The position numbers were made by a program, and so were the translations under genes. From NCBI GenBank assembly GCA_023459675.1, contig JAEWTC010000222.1, positions 1 through 21,044 of the forward strand: DNA of 21,044 nucleotides, in the 5' to 3' direction. Below, one piece after another: positions 1-7,067 of this stretch (within the stretch, counting starts at the first letter, position 1; each line of letters starts with the position of its first letter). Source of the DNA: Bacillota bacterium. Lineage in GTDB: Bacteria > Bacillota > Clostridia > Christensenellales > Aristaeellaceae. Below the pieces are notes generated by a model that saw only the letters and a list, made by a program, of their open reading frames with translations, searched no databases and had not been told where the DNA came from.

Positions 1-13
1 TGGTGATAGCGGT

Positions 14-1033
14 TTACATGTTGAGCATCGCCCTTGCCGCGCCTTCGTCCGTCACAAGCATCGCCTGGGGGCGCGAGTTCATTACGGCGCGGATGGCCTC
101 CGCCTTGCGCCCGCCCGCCGCCACCGCCACCATGGCGCAGTCCGGCTTGAGCCGGCCCAGGTCGCGGGACACGGAGGAGGCGGAATACACCACGTCGCCG
201 TCGGCGCTGAAGTAGCAGCCGTAGGCCTCCGCCTTCGCGCCGCGGCGGATGACGCCGTTTAACAGATCCGCGGGCAGCTGGCGCTTCTGGCCCATGTCGT
301 CCGCACGGCCGATGCCGTACAAAACCACGTCCGCCCGCTGCAAAAGCTCCAGCGTTTCGGTGACCTCCGACATCCGCCTGAGTTCCGTCATGGCTGCGTC
401 GTCCACATCGTCGGGCAGGTGCATGAGGCGATGATGGCCGCCCAGCCGCGCGGCGATCTGCGAGGCCACGGTGTTCGCCTGCGTTTCCAGCGCGCGCCCG
501 ATGCCGCCCCTTGCGGGCACCACCATCACGTTCATGGGCGAACCGGCCGGCAGCGTGTGCGCGACCTCGAGCATCGTTTGCCCCCCGGTGACCGCCAGCG
601 TGGAGCCGCTCTTCAAAAACGAGCGCAGTCTGGCAGCCGCCAGGCGGCCTACCTCGTGCAGCACATGCGGATCCTGATCGGCGTCGCCCGCGGCGATGTA
701 CACGCGGGGAACGTCCAGCAGCTTGCTGAGCGCCGCTTCCATCTTCGTCAGCCCCCGCAGCTCCCGGCTGAACCGCCTGGCTGCCGGCAGAATGCCGTGC
801 GCCTCCGGGGTCAGCTCCATGCCCGCCGCGCCGAAGGAGATCAGCCCGTTTTCCTTGAGCTCCGCCGCAATGGAACGCACCTCGCGCTCCGGCAGGTTCA
901 GCATTCCGGCAAGCATGCGTCTGCCCACGGGCTGCAGCGCGTCGATGCGCTCCAGCACCAGCGCGCGGTGCTCGATCTGCTCGGCCAAATCCGGCGCGAT
1001 CGCCTGCATTAAGGCAAAGAATTCGTCTTGCAT
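14..1033 (-). CDS. cggR: Central glycolytic genes regulator CggR (SorC/DeoR-type sugar-binding repressor)
   Basis: Predicted 339-residue transcriptional repressor of the lower glycolysis operon; B. subtilis CggR is about the same length (340). Residues ~30-80 form a winged helix-turn-helix (PVGRRMLAGMLNLPEREV followed by a wing ending in LTPEAHGIL). Residues ~105-335 form the SorC-type sugar-phosphate effector domain, with TGGQTM (149-154), PARGG (173-177) and GIGRAD (241-246-like) loops. In the known family fructose-1,6-bisphosphate binds there and relieves repression. The open frame extends upstream to 1120, but that start would lie inside the -35 box; ATG at 1033 has GGGAGG eight bases upstream and gives the family N-terminus. 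The TAA stop lies 14 bases from the window edge, so the expected gap gene cannot be seen. A promoter and a CggR-type operator lie directly upstream, which supports this name over a generic SorC regulator. Confidence 0.9.
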   Translation of the reverse strand: MQDEFFALMQAIAPDLAEQIEHRALVLERIDALQPVGRRMLAGMLNLPEREVRSIAAELKENGLISFGAAGMELTPEAHGILPAARRFSRELRGLTKMEAALSKLLDVPRVYIAAGDADQDPHVLHEVGRLAAARLRSFLKSGSTLAVTGGQTMLEVAHTLPAGSPMNVMVVPARGGIGRALETQANTVASQIAARLGGHHRLMHLPDDVDDAAMTELRRMSEVTETLELLQRADVVLYGIGRADDMGQKRQLPADLLNGVIRRGAKAEAYGCYFSADGDVVYSASSVSRDLGRLKPDCAMVAVAAGGRKAEAIRAVMNSRPQAMLVTDEGAARAMLNM

Positions 1034-1048
1034 GGCGGCCTCCCAACA

Positions 1049-1084
1049 GGACGAAATCCGGCCCGCGTGGACGCGTTTCATCCC
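1049..1084 (-). promoter_or_regulatory. CggR operator: two direct repeats, 20-bp period
   Basis: On the minus strand the DNA reads GGGA-N8-GTCC, four bases, then GGGC-N8-GTCC. The published B. subtilis CggR operator is CGGGAC-N6-TGTC-N4-CGGGAC-N6-TGTC, which is GGGA-N8-GTC-N5-GGGA-N8-GTC. Spacing within and between the half sites is identical here, with one base change (GGGC for GGGA) in the second copy. It begins at the expected transcription start (about 1085) and lies between promoter and cggR start codon, where the Bacillus operator also lies. The comparison is from memory of the published consensus. Confidence 0.75.
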
Positions 1085-1091
1085 ACCCGGA

Positions 1092-1120
1092 ATTATACAA
1101 TACGCGCGGCAAAACCGCAA
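1092..1120 (-). promoter_or_regulatory. Sigma-A promoter of cggR
   Basis: Minus strand: TTGCGG at 1120-1115, a 17-base spacer, and a perfect TATAAT at 1097-1092. Transcription should begin near 1085, leaving a leader of about 50 bases before the cggR ATG. The CggR-type operator sits immediately downstream, so the promoter is probably autorepressed. Confidence 0.8.
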
Positions 1121-1232
1121 GACCCGAAACCGGCGGACGGCGTGCGCTTTTACGCGGCAGCCGCCCGCCCCGCAAAGCCCGCGCGGCGGGAGAGGCCTGG
1201 ACGAAACGCCCGGCGTCGTAAGGCATACGAAA
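1121..1232. other. Intergenic stretch with no recognised element
   Basis: GC-rich spacer between the cggR promoter and the terminator of the thiI operon. I see no gene, repeat or RNA structure that I can support. A long plus-strand frame crosses it but is antisense to cggR and shows no domain. Confidence 0.5.
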
Positions 1233-1261
1233 GCCCCGGCAGGTAACTCTCCTGCCGGGGC
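1233..1261 (-). terminator. Intrinsic terminator after thiI
   Basis: A perfect 11-bp GC-rich stem (1233-1243 with 1251-1261) closes a 7-base loop. On the minus strand it is followed by TTT and then mixed sequence. It lies 41 bases beyond the thiI stop and probably ends the long asp23-to-thiI transcript, separating it from cggR. The T run is short, so efficiency is uncertain. Confidence 0.75.
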
Positions 1262-1302
1262 GGTTCACCGCGTGCGCGGCGCGCGTACCTGCTTGCCGCG
1301 CT

Positions 1303-2448
1303 TTACAGCGTTACGACCTCGGTGTTCGCGATCGCTTCTTCCATCAGCGCTTCCATGTCGAGCTTCGCTTCGCCGTCCAGAATGATATCGAGCTTGGGTT
1401 TGGTGGCGGGGTGGCGCGGGGTGAACACCGTACAGCAATCCTCGTAGGGCAGGGAGGACGTTTCAAACGTGCCGATTTTCAGCGCAAGGTCCACGATCTC
1501 CTGCTTGTCAAACCCGATCAGCGGGCGGTACACCGGTAGCTCCGAAACGCTGTCGGTCATCTGCAAAGCGTGCATGGTTTGGCTTGCCACCTGGCCGATG
1601 CTCTCCCCCGTCACCAGCCCCAGCGCGCGCTCCTGCTTGGCGATGCGGTTGGCGATGCGCATCATACAGCGGCGCATGATAACGGTGGTATAGTCCGGGT
1701 GGCAGCGCTCGTGAATCTGCATCTGGAGGGCGGTGAACGGCACTAGGTGCACGTTCAGCCCGCAGAGGCTTTCGGCCAGAATGCGGCCCAGCGCCAGTAC
1801 CTTATCCCGCGCGCGCTCGCTGGTGTACGGCGGGGACTGGAAGTGCACCGCGCTCATGGCCACGCCGCGCTTGGCGATCATCCAGGCGGCAACGGGACTG
1901 TCGATCCCGCCGGAGAGCAGCACCATCGCCCGCCCGTTGGTGCCCACGGGCATGCCGCCCACGGCCGGCAGCGGCTCGGAATACAGATAGGCGTGGTCGC
2001 GGATCTCGATATACAGGCGCGACTGCGGTTTGATCACGTCCACGGTCAGCTGCGGAACGCGCTCCAAAACGTAGTGCCCGACTTCCCGATTGATCTCCAT
2101 GGAATCCAGCGGATAGCGCTTGTCGCTGCGGCGGGCTTCCACCTTGAAGCTGCCCTGCACGCCCTGCATCAGCGCCGCGGACTGCGCAAGGATCGCCGGA
2201 AAATCGTTCTTGTCCATCTCCAGGGCGCGGCACACACTGTGCACGCCGAACACCTTGCGCACGCGGCGCAGGGCCTCCTCCATATCGGAAGCATCGGACA
2301 CGTACACCCGGCTGTCCGACAGCCACACGTGGCCGCGGACGTCTTTCACGGCTTCCTTGACGCGCTCCACCAGCATGCGCATGAAATACGGGCGGTTCAG
2401 GCCCTTCAAATGGATTTCCGAAAAGCGCATCATCAGCACTTCACGCAA
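1303..2448 (-). CDS. thiI: tRNA 4-thiouridine synthase / sulfurtransferase ThiI (no rhodanese domain)
   Basis: ThiI adenylates U8 of tRNA and inserts sulfur to make 4-thiouridine; in some bacteria it also supplies sulfur for thiazole synthesis. The 381-residue protein has the N-terminal ferredoxin-like region (MMRFSEIHLKG near residues 6-16), a THUMP region (~60-165), and the PP-loop ATP pyrophosphatase motif SGGIDS (179-184). The conserved tail segment YEDCCTVFTPRHP (335-347) is present. The rhodanese domain of E. coli ThiI is absent, as in Bacillus, where a dedicated cysteine desulfurase (NifZ) delivers sulfur directly. The gene directly upstream is such a desulfurase, 18 bases away. The start is TTG at 2448, with AAAGGAG ten bases upstream. 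An ATG pair at residues 6-7 is an alternative, but it would remove the start of the conserved first strand. Confidence 0.93.
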   Translation of the reverse strand: MREVLMMRFSEIHLKGLNRPYFMRMLVERVKEAVKDVRGHVWLSDSRVYVSDASDMEEALRRVRKVFGVHSVCRALEMDKNDFPAILAQSAALMQGVQGSFKVEARRSDKRYPLDSMEINREVGHYVLERVPQLTVDVIKPQSRLYIEIRDHAYLYSEPLPAVGGMPVGTNGRAMVLLSGGIDSPVAAWMIAKRGVAMSAVHFQSPPYTSERARDKVLALGRILAESLCGLNVHLVPFTALQMQIHERCHPDYTTVIMRRCMMRIANRIAKQERALGLVTGESIGQVASQTMHALQMTDSVSELPVYRPLIGFDKQEIVDLALKIGTFETSSLPYEDCCTVFTPRHPATKPKLDIILDGEAKLDMEALMEEAIANTEVVTL

Positions 2449-2466
2449 AGTACAACGTCTCCTTTA

Positions 2467-3621
2467 TTACCGTTTCACAAATCGGGAAAGCACCGCGTAC
2501 TGTTCCCGGATCACGCCGGCCGCCGTCTGCGCCTCCTCCAGGGTATTGGGCGCGGAAAGACTGATGCGGATCGCGCTGTCCATCAGCCGGGGCGGTACGC
2601 CCATCTCCGTGAGCGCGGCCGAATACTTGCGCTGGTGGCTGGAGCAGGCGGAGCCCGTGCCCACGATCACACCCTGCTCGCACAGCGCGTGCACCATGGT
2701 TTCCGCCTTGACCGGCGGCAGAGAGATGCAAAGAATATGGGCGGTGCTGTCCGCGTCCTTGGGCAGGGGGCCGATGACCGCCGCGCCGGGAATGGCCGTC
2801 AGCAGCTCGTTTGCCAGATACTCTTTGATTTTCGGGAGCGCCGCGTAGCGCTCCGGGCTTGCGGCTTCCACCGCCGCGGCGAAGCCCGCCGCGCCCACGG
2901 TATTGTCCGTCCCGGCGCGCAACCCGCGCTGGTGGCCGCCGCCGAAGATCAGGGGGCTTACTTTATGATCGTCCCGCAAAATCAGCGCGCCGACGCCCTT
3001 GGGGCCGTGCACCTTGTGCGCGCTCACGGCGTAGGACTGGATGTTGAGCTTCTTCATGGAAAGCGGGATGCGCAGATAGCCCTGTACGCCGTCCACGTGG
3101 ACGGCGGCCCGCGGGGAAAGGCGGTCGCGCAGCGCGGCGACGGCTTCCAGCGGCATTACGGCGCCCGTTTCGTTGGAGACCTGCATCACGCAGATCAGCC
3201 GCACCGTTTCGTCCATCAGGGCTTCCATCGCCTGCAGGTCGAGCGTTCCCCGGCTGTTCAGCGGCAGGTGTTTCACCGAAAAGCCCATGCCCTCCGCCTG
3301 CGCGCAGGTATTGCGCACGGCGGCGTGCTCCGCGCCGGAGACGAGCACCGTGCCCCCGCCGCGCAGGGTTTTCAAATGTCCGAGAATGCCCAGGTTGTTG
3401 CTCTCGGTGCCGCCGGAGGTGAGGACGACATTCTCCGCCTTCATGCCCAGCGGCGCGGCGATGATCCCCAGCGCCTGCGTAAGCCTGCGTTCGGTTTCCA
3501 CCGCCTGCTTGTACAGCGCGGACGGATTGTAAAAACCCGTACGCATGGAGAAGGCCATCGCGTCGATGACCTCAGGGTACGGCTTTGTGGTTGCGCTGTT
3601 GTCGAGATAAATCTCGGTCAT
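2467..3621 (-). CDS. Cysteine desulfurase (NifS/IscS/NifZ type), probable sulfur donor for ThiI
   Basis: PLP-dependent enzyme that removes sulfur from L-cysteine as an enzyme-bound persulfide. The 384-residue sequence shows the class V aminotransferase pattern: YLDNSATT at 5-12, TSGGTESNN at 68-76, the PLP-stacking His99 (AEHAAV), Asp177 (HVDGVQ), Schiff-base Lys203 (SAHKVHGPKG) and the mobile-loop catalytic Cys326 (GTGSACSS). Its ATG overlaps the stop of the upstream gene as ATGA, and thiI follows 18 bases after its stop. By analogy with the Bacillus nifZ-thiI pair, the likely job is tRNA thiolation rather than general Fe-S assembly; no iscU, sufU or iscR is present. Exact subgroup naming needs a phylogeny, so no symbol is given. 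Confidence 0.93.
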   Translation of the reverse strand: MTEIYLDNSATTKPYPEVIDAMAFSMRTGFYNPSALYKQAVETERRLTQALGIIAAPLGMKAENVVLTSGGTESNNLGILGHLKTLRGGGTVLVSGAEHAAVRNTCAQAEGMGFSVKHLPLNSRGTLDLQAMEALMDETVRLICVMQVSNETGAVMPLEAVAALRDRLSPRAAVHVDGVQGYLRIPLSMKKLNIQSYAVSAHKVHGPKGVGALILRDDHKVSPLIFGGGHQRGLRAGTDNTVGAAGFAAAVEAASPERYAALPKIKEYLANELLTAIPGAAVIGPLPKDADSTAHILCISLPPVKAETMVHALCEQGVIVGTGSACSSHQRKYSAALTEMGVPPRLMDSAIRISLSAPNTLEEAQTAAGVIREQYAVLSRFVKR

Positions 3622-4148
3622 GCGTTAAACACTCCGCGGGGGAGGTACTTCTTGACGTATTCCACCAGCTCGTCGCTGGGCTCGAACACGATCACCTTGC
3701 GTACGGAATCCTTAACGTAGTAAAAATAGAAAAGCTTCGCGCCGCGGTTTAAGAACCAGTTGCTGGTCTTCGTGCCGGGCGTGCCCAGGAGTTTGCGGAA
3801 ATGCTCGCTTTCCACGGGGCCGAACGAATCCACGTTCTTCACGCGCATGGTGCCCAGGCTTTTGCGCTTTTTGTTGTTATACACCTGCGCGAAGTCCAGC
3901 TCGCCGTTGGTGAAGGTGTACTCGTACTCGGTGCGAAGGCGGTCCTTGTACAGGTACAAAAGCACCGCCGTGCCCAGCAGCAGCACAACGTTGATCACCA
4001 GCGGGATGGAAAACGCCGTGAATACCATCTGCAGCAGCATAAAGCCGAGGATGGCGGAAATCACCATCACGATGTTTGCAAGGTAGAACAGGAGATCCTG
4101 CACCATGCGGTTCTTCCGCACGACAACCTCTTCCATGAAATGATCCAT
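3618..4148 (-). CDS. DUF6106-like membrane protein of unknown function
   Basis: A 176-residue protein with a short charged start (MDHFMEEVVVRKNRM), two hydrophobic segments at about 18-40 and 45-66, and a soluble C-terminal half of about 105 residues rich in beta-forming residues and Lys/Arg. The pattern resembles Clostridia proteins listed as DUF6106, but that assignment is from memory. Start chosen at ATG 4148, with GGGAGG seven bases upstream; a TTG 15 bases further up falls inside that ribosome binding site. The stop overlaps the desulfurase ATG (ATGA), so translation is coupled. The cytoplasmic domain, if the topology is N-in, contains YTFTNGELDFAQVYNNKKRK, reminiscent of PH-like bacterial membrane proteins. 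No function can be assigned; a link to sulfur transfer is only positional. Confidence 0.7.
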   Translation of the reverse strand: MDHFMEEVVVRKNRMVQDLLFYLANIVMVISAILGFMLLQMVFTAFSIPLVINVVLLLGTAVLLYLYKDRLRTEYEYTFTNGELDFAQVYNNKKRKSLGTMRVKNVDSFGPVESEHFRKLLGTPGTKTSNWFLNRGAKLFYFYYVKDSVRKVIVFEPSDELVEYVKKYLPRGVFNA

Positions 4149-4183
4149 TCCAAAGCCTCCCAAAACCGAATTTTAACGCGTGA

Positions 4184-4639
4184 TCAGAATACGAACAGAT
4201 ACAAAAGAGTGGTGACGGTGCCGATCAGTATGCCGCCGAGCACCTCAAACGGGGTGTGGCCGATCAGCTCCTTGAGTTCCTCGTCGGAAATGCGGTGCCC
4301 CGCCACAAAGACTTCCCTGAGAATGTGGTTGATGACGGTCGCCTGCGTGCCGGTTTCCCGGCGCACGCCCATCGCGTCGTACATTACGATGAGGCTCAAA
4401 ACCACGCAGATGCCGAAAATCGGGGTGTCGAACCCCTGGGTGAAACCGATGCTCAGCATCAGCGCGATCACCATCGCGGAGTGGGAGGACGGCATCCCGC
4501 CGGAACCCACCAGCCGCCGCCAGTCCAGCTTATGCTCCACGGCATAGTACAGGGGCACCTTCAAAACCTGCGCAACGAACCAGGATAGCAACGAGCACAA
4601 CACGATGGGATTGGAAAAAGCATCCGCGAGGTTATGCAC
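4184..4639 (-). CDS. Divergent PAP2 family membrane protein (DUF212, YuiD-like)
   Basis: A 151-residue integral membrane protein of the DUF212 family, related to PAP2 acid phosphatases and vanadium haloperoxidases. Seen directly are the family motif GSGGMPSSHSA (45-55), the second motif YDAMGVRRETGTQA (87-100), and three to four hydrophobic segments (about 11-30, 55-66, 72-88, 133-150). The family is widespread in Firmicutes, and its substrate is not firmly known; a lipid phosphate is a reasonable guess given the adjacent prenyl diphosphate synthase. The start is GTG at 4639, with AAGGGGG nine bases upstream, 18 bases after the ispA stop. No internal promoter was seen. The SSHS motif is retained, but I cannot judge catalytic activity. 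Confidence 0.87.
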   Translation of the reverse strand: MHNLADAFSNPIVLCSLLSWFVAQVLKVPLYYAVEHKLDWRRLVGSGGMPSSHSAMVIALMLSIGFTQGFDTPIFGICVVLSLIVMYDAMGVRRETGTQATVINHILREVFVAGHRISDEELKELIGHTPFEVLGGILIGTVTTLLYLFVF

Positions 4640-4657
4640 CGGTCAGGTCCCCCTTCG

Positions 4658-5590
4658 TCAGCTTACCCGGGTCAGGGTAGCGTCCGCAAGCGCCTGTAAA
4701 AACGCCGCGCGCTCCCCGAACACAGAAAGCGCTTCCTTAGCTTCGAGTACCAACCGCTGCGCGTCCGCCCGTGCGGTTTCCTCCCCATACACGGCGGGCC
4801 AGGTCATCTTGCCGCGTTTTTCGTCCATACCGGTTTGCTTGCCCAGCAGGGCTTCGTTCCCCCGCAGATCCAGCAGGTCGTCCACGATCTGGAACGCGTG
4901 GCCGAGCTTTACGCCGTAGGCCTTGCCCGCGGCGAGCTGGCTCTGCGAAGCCCCGGCCAGCAGCAGGCCGGCGGCAAGCGGCGCGGCAAGCAAATCGCCC
5001 GTTTTATGCCGTTGGATATAGTGTACCATATCCTTACGCGGCTGTGTACCCTCCAGCTTTACGTCCAGCGTTTGCCCGGCGATCATTCCGCGCACGCCGG
5101 CGCGCACGGCGATCTCCAAAACCGCGGCAAGCGCGCCCGCGCCGCCGGTCGCCTGCGCGGCGGCCAGCATGGTTTCCAACGCCAGGGAATACAGCCCGTC
5201 CCCCGCAAGAATGGCGACGTTTTCCCCAAACACGATATGGTTGGCGGGTTTGCCGCGGCGAAGCGAATCGTTATCCAGCGCGGGAAGATCGTCGTGGATG
5301 AGGGAATAGGTATGGATCATTTCCAGCCCGACGGCGTAAGGCAGCGCCGCCTCCCAGTCGTCCGAAAGCAGATGGCAGGCGGCCAGTAGCAGCACCGGGC
5401 GGATGCGTTTGCCCGGCAGCAGCAGGCTGTAGCGCATGGCGGAGCGCAAAGGCTCGGGGATGGTTCCGTCCGCGGGCGCGGATGCAGACACGCCGGTCTG
5501 CATATCTTCGCCGCCCCGTAAAAGCGGATGCTCCGCTATCGCCGTATTCACCGCGCGCAGGTATCGATCGTAGGTCGCTGCGTAGTCCAT
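4658..5590 (-). CDS. ispA: Polyprenyl synthetase, farnesyl/geranylgeranyl diphosphate synthase type
   Basis: Condenses isopentenyl diphosphate with allylic diphosphates to give a short-chain prenyl diphosphate for undecaprenyl and other isoprenoid lipids. Motifs seen in the 310-residue protein are GKRIRP (60-65), the first Asp-rich motif DDLPALD (100-106), the Gln-Thr-Leu-Asp segment (173-176), KTGDL (196-200) and the second Asp-rich motif DDLLD (237-241). Bulky Tyr95 lies five residues before the first motif, which in this family tends to limit chain length to C15, but this is inference. Start ATG 5590 has GGAGG ten bases upstream, within the end of xseB; the gap to the xseB stop is 5 bases. 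The xseA-xseB-ispA order is common in Firmicutes, where dxs often follows. Here dxs is absent and membrane protein genes follow instead. Confidence 0.92.
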   Translation of the reverse strand: MDYAATYDRYLRAVNTAIAEHPLLRGGEDMQTGVSASAPADGTIPEPLRSAMRYSLLLPGKRIRPVLLLAACHLLSDDWEAALPYAVGLEMIHTYSLIHDDLPALDNDSLRRGKPANHIVFGENVAILAGDGLYSLALETMLAAAQATGGAGALAAVLEIAVRAGVRGMIAGQTLDVKLEGTQPRKDMVHYIQRHKTGDLLAAPLAAGLLLAGASQSQLAAGKAYGVKLGHAFQIVDDLLDLRGNEALLGKQTGMDEKRGKMTWPAVYGEETARADAQRLVLEAKEALSVFGERAAFLQALADATLTRVS

Positions 5591-5595
5591 CGGGG

Positions 5596-5856
5596 TTATG
5601 CCTCCATGCCAGGCTGCGTTTCCTGCCCGGCTACGGCGCTTTCCGCAACGGAAAGGCCGCCGTCCTTCGTCCGGCTCACCTCGTAGAGGCGCGCCGCGGC
5701 GGTTTTCAGGCGTTCCTCCAGGCTCTTGGCCAGCGTTGCGCCTTTTTCATAAGCGTCCAGCAGCTTTTCCAGCGGCATTTCGCCCTGTTCCATCTGTTCG
5801 GCCAGCGCTTCCAGCTTTGCCAGATCTTCCTCAAAGCTCGGTTTCTTGTCCGTCAT
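5596..5856 (-). CDS. xseB: Exodeoxyribonuclease VII small subunit
   Basis: Small subunit of the single-strand DNA exonuclease VII; several copies bind the helical part of the XseA large subunit. The 86-residue protein has the family core FEEDLAKLEALAEQMEQGEM (8-27) followed by PLEKLLDAYEKG (28-39) and a second helix with LEERL (46-50). The length is typical. Start ATG 5856 has GGGAGG seven bases upstream and overlaps the xseA stop as ATGA. The frame stays open far upstream to 6894, but that part is antisense-free shadow of xseA in another frame and has no family similarity. The last 20 residues are a non-conserved, weakly acidic tail. Confidence 0.95.
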   Translation of the reverse strand: MTDKKPSFEEDLAKLEALAEQMEQGEMPLEKLLDAYEKGATLAKSLEERLKTAAARLYEVSRTKDGGLSVAESAVAGQETQPGMEA

Positions 5857-7067
5857 ACTGAATCCTCCCTGGTCACATTGAGGGTTTGCGCCTCGGCAGT
5901 ACCGTCCGCAAGCATCAGCGTAAACGCATCGCCCGGCTTGAGCTGCGTTACGCTCTGCAGCGTTTCTTTTCCGCGGCGCACGATGGCGTAGCCGCGCGCG
6001 AGCGTTGCCCTGGGGCTTGCGGCGGTCATCCGCTGCGCAAGCTCTGAAAGCCTGCGCGTTTTCTGCTGCATGCCCTGTTTGACCAATAGTTCCACCCGCC
6101 GCCGCAGCCCGCTGACGCGCTCCGCGATCACGCCCAGCTGCCGGTCCGGCGTTTGGCGCGCCACGCGGGCGGCCAGGCCGGAAACCAAGGCAGCGGAGCC
6201 CGAAAGCGACAGCTCGCAGGCGCGGCGCGCGCGCGTTTGCAGCTTTTCCACGGTGGCAAGCAGCTGGTCCAGCCGCGGCACGGTCAGCTCCGCGGCCGCC
6301 GAAGGCGTAGGCGCGCGCAGATCCGCTACAAAATCGGCGATGGAAACGTCCGTTTCGTGGCCGACGGCGCTGACCACGGGCTTTTGACAGGCAAAGATTG
6401 CGCGTGCCAGCACCTCTTCGTTGAACTCCCAGAGGTCTTCCAGGCTTCCGCCCCCGCGCGCGACGATGATCACGTCCACCGCGTCCAGCCGGTCCAGCGC
6501 AAGGACGGCGTTTGCGATCTCCTGCGCCGCCCCCGCCCCCTGCACCGGCACGGGGTAGAGGTAGAACGGGACGCCCGGGTGCCGCCGCCAGCCCACGCGG
6601 GTGATATCGTGGATCACTGCGCCGGTTTTGCTGGTGACGATTCCCACGCCCCGGGGCAGCAGCGGCAGCGGCTTTTTCAGCGCCGCGTCGAACAGGCCTT
6701 CGGCCTGCAGCTTTTTCTTGAGCGCTTCCATGCGCTGGTGGATATCGCCCAGCCCTTCCTCCTCCATGCCCTCGGCATAGAACTGGTAGGAACCGGTTTT
6801 TACGTACAGGCCCACGCTGCCGCGCAGGATCACCTTCATGCCGTCCGCCGGACGGAACGAAAGATTGACGGCGGACGTGCGAAACATGGCGCACTGGATG
6901 GCGCTGTTCTCATCCTTCAGGGTGAAGTACAGATGCCCCGACACATGCCGTTTGAAGTTGGAAAGCTCGCCGCGCAGCGAGATTCCGCGCAGCATGGGGT
7001 CGCCCGCAAGGCTTTTGCGGACGTACTCGTTGAGCTCCTCAACGGTCAGCGTCAGGCGCGTGCTCAT
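5853..7067 (-). CDS. xseA: Exodeoxyribonuclease VII large subunit
   Basis: Catalytic subunit of exonuclease VII, which degrades single-stranded DNA from both ends into oligonucleotides and acts in mismatch repair and damage tolerance. The 404-residue protein has an N-terminal OB-fold (about 5-100; LTVEELNEYV, GELSNFKRHVSGHLYFTLKD), then the nuclease domain with GVGIVTSKTGAVIHDI (141-156), IIVARGGGSLEDLWEFN (202-218) and SAVGHETDVSIADFVADLRAPTPSAAAE (233-260, split motif), followed by a long helical region and a C-terminal beta segment. The usual SPTGA loop reads SKTGA here. It is slightly shorter than the common ~450 residues, the loss being in the helical region. The ATG overlaps the folD stop (ATGA), and the bases upstream hold only a weak GAGA, so its translation probably depends on folD. 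Confidence 0.95.
   Translation of the reverse strand: MSTRLTLTVEELNEYVRKSLAGDPMLRGISLRGELSNFKRHVSGHLYFTLKDENSAIQCAMFRTSAVNLSFRPADGMKVILRGSVGLYVKTGSYQFYAEGMEEEGLGDIHQRMEALKKKLQAEGLFDAALKKPLPLLPRGVGIVTSKTGAVIHDITRVGWRRHPGVPFYLYPVPVQGAGAAQEIANAVLALDRLDAVDVIIVARGGGSLEDLWEFNEEVLARAIFACQKPVVSAVGHETDVSIADFVADLRAPTPSAAAELTVPRLDQLLATVEKLQTRARRACELSLSGSAALVSGLAARVARQTPDRQLGVIAERVSGLRRRVELLVKQGMQQKTRRLSELAQRMTAASPRATLARGYAIVRRGKETLQSVTQLKPGDAFTLMLADGTAEAQTLNVTREDSV

Noticed and set aside
1034..1120. Longer N-terminus for cggR
   Set aside because: It would begin inside the -35 element and translate the promoter and operator; the internal ATG has a good ribosome binding site and the family N-terminus.
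1747..3720. Open frame of 657 codons on the plus strand
   Set aside because: Antisense to thiI and the cysteine desulfurase, His/Arg/Gln-rich as expected for the opposite strand of GC-rich genes, with no domain and no ribosome binding site.
5596..6894. 432-codon frame containing xseB at its end
   Set aside because: Only the last 86 codons match XseB; the rest is an alternative frame of xseA. The true start has its own ribosome binding site at 5856.
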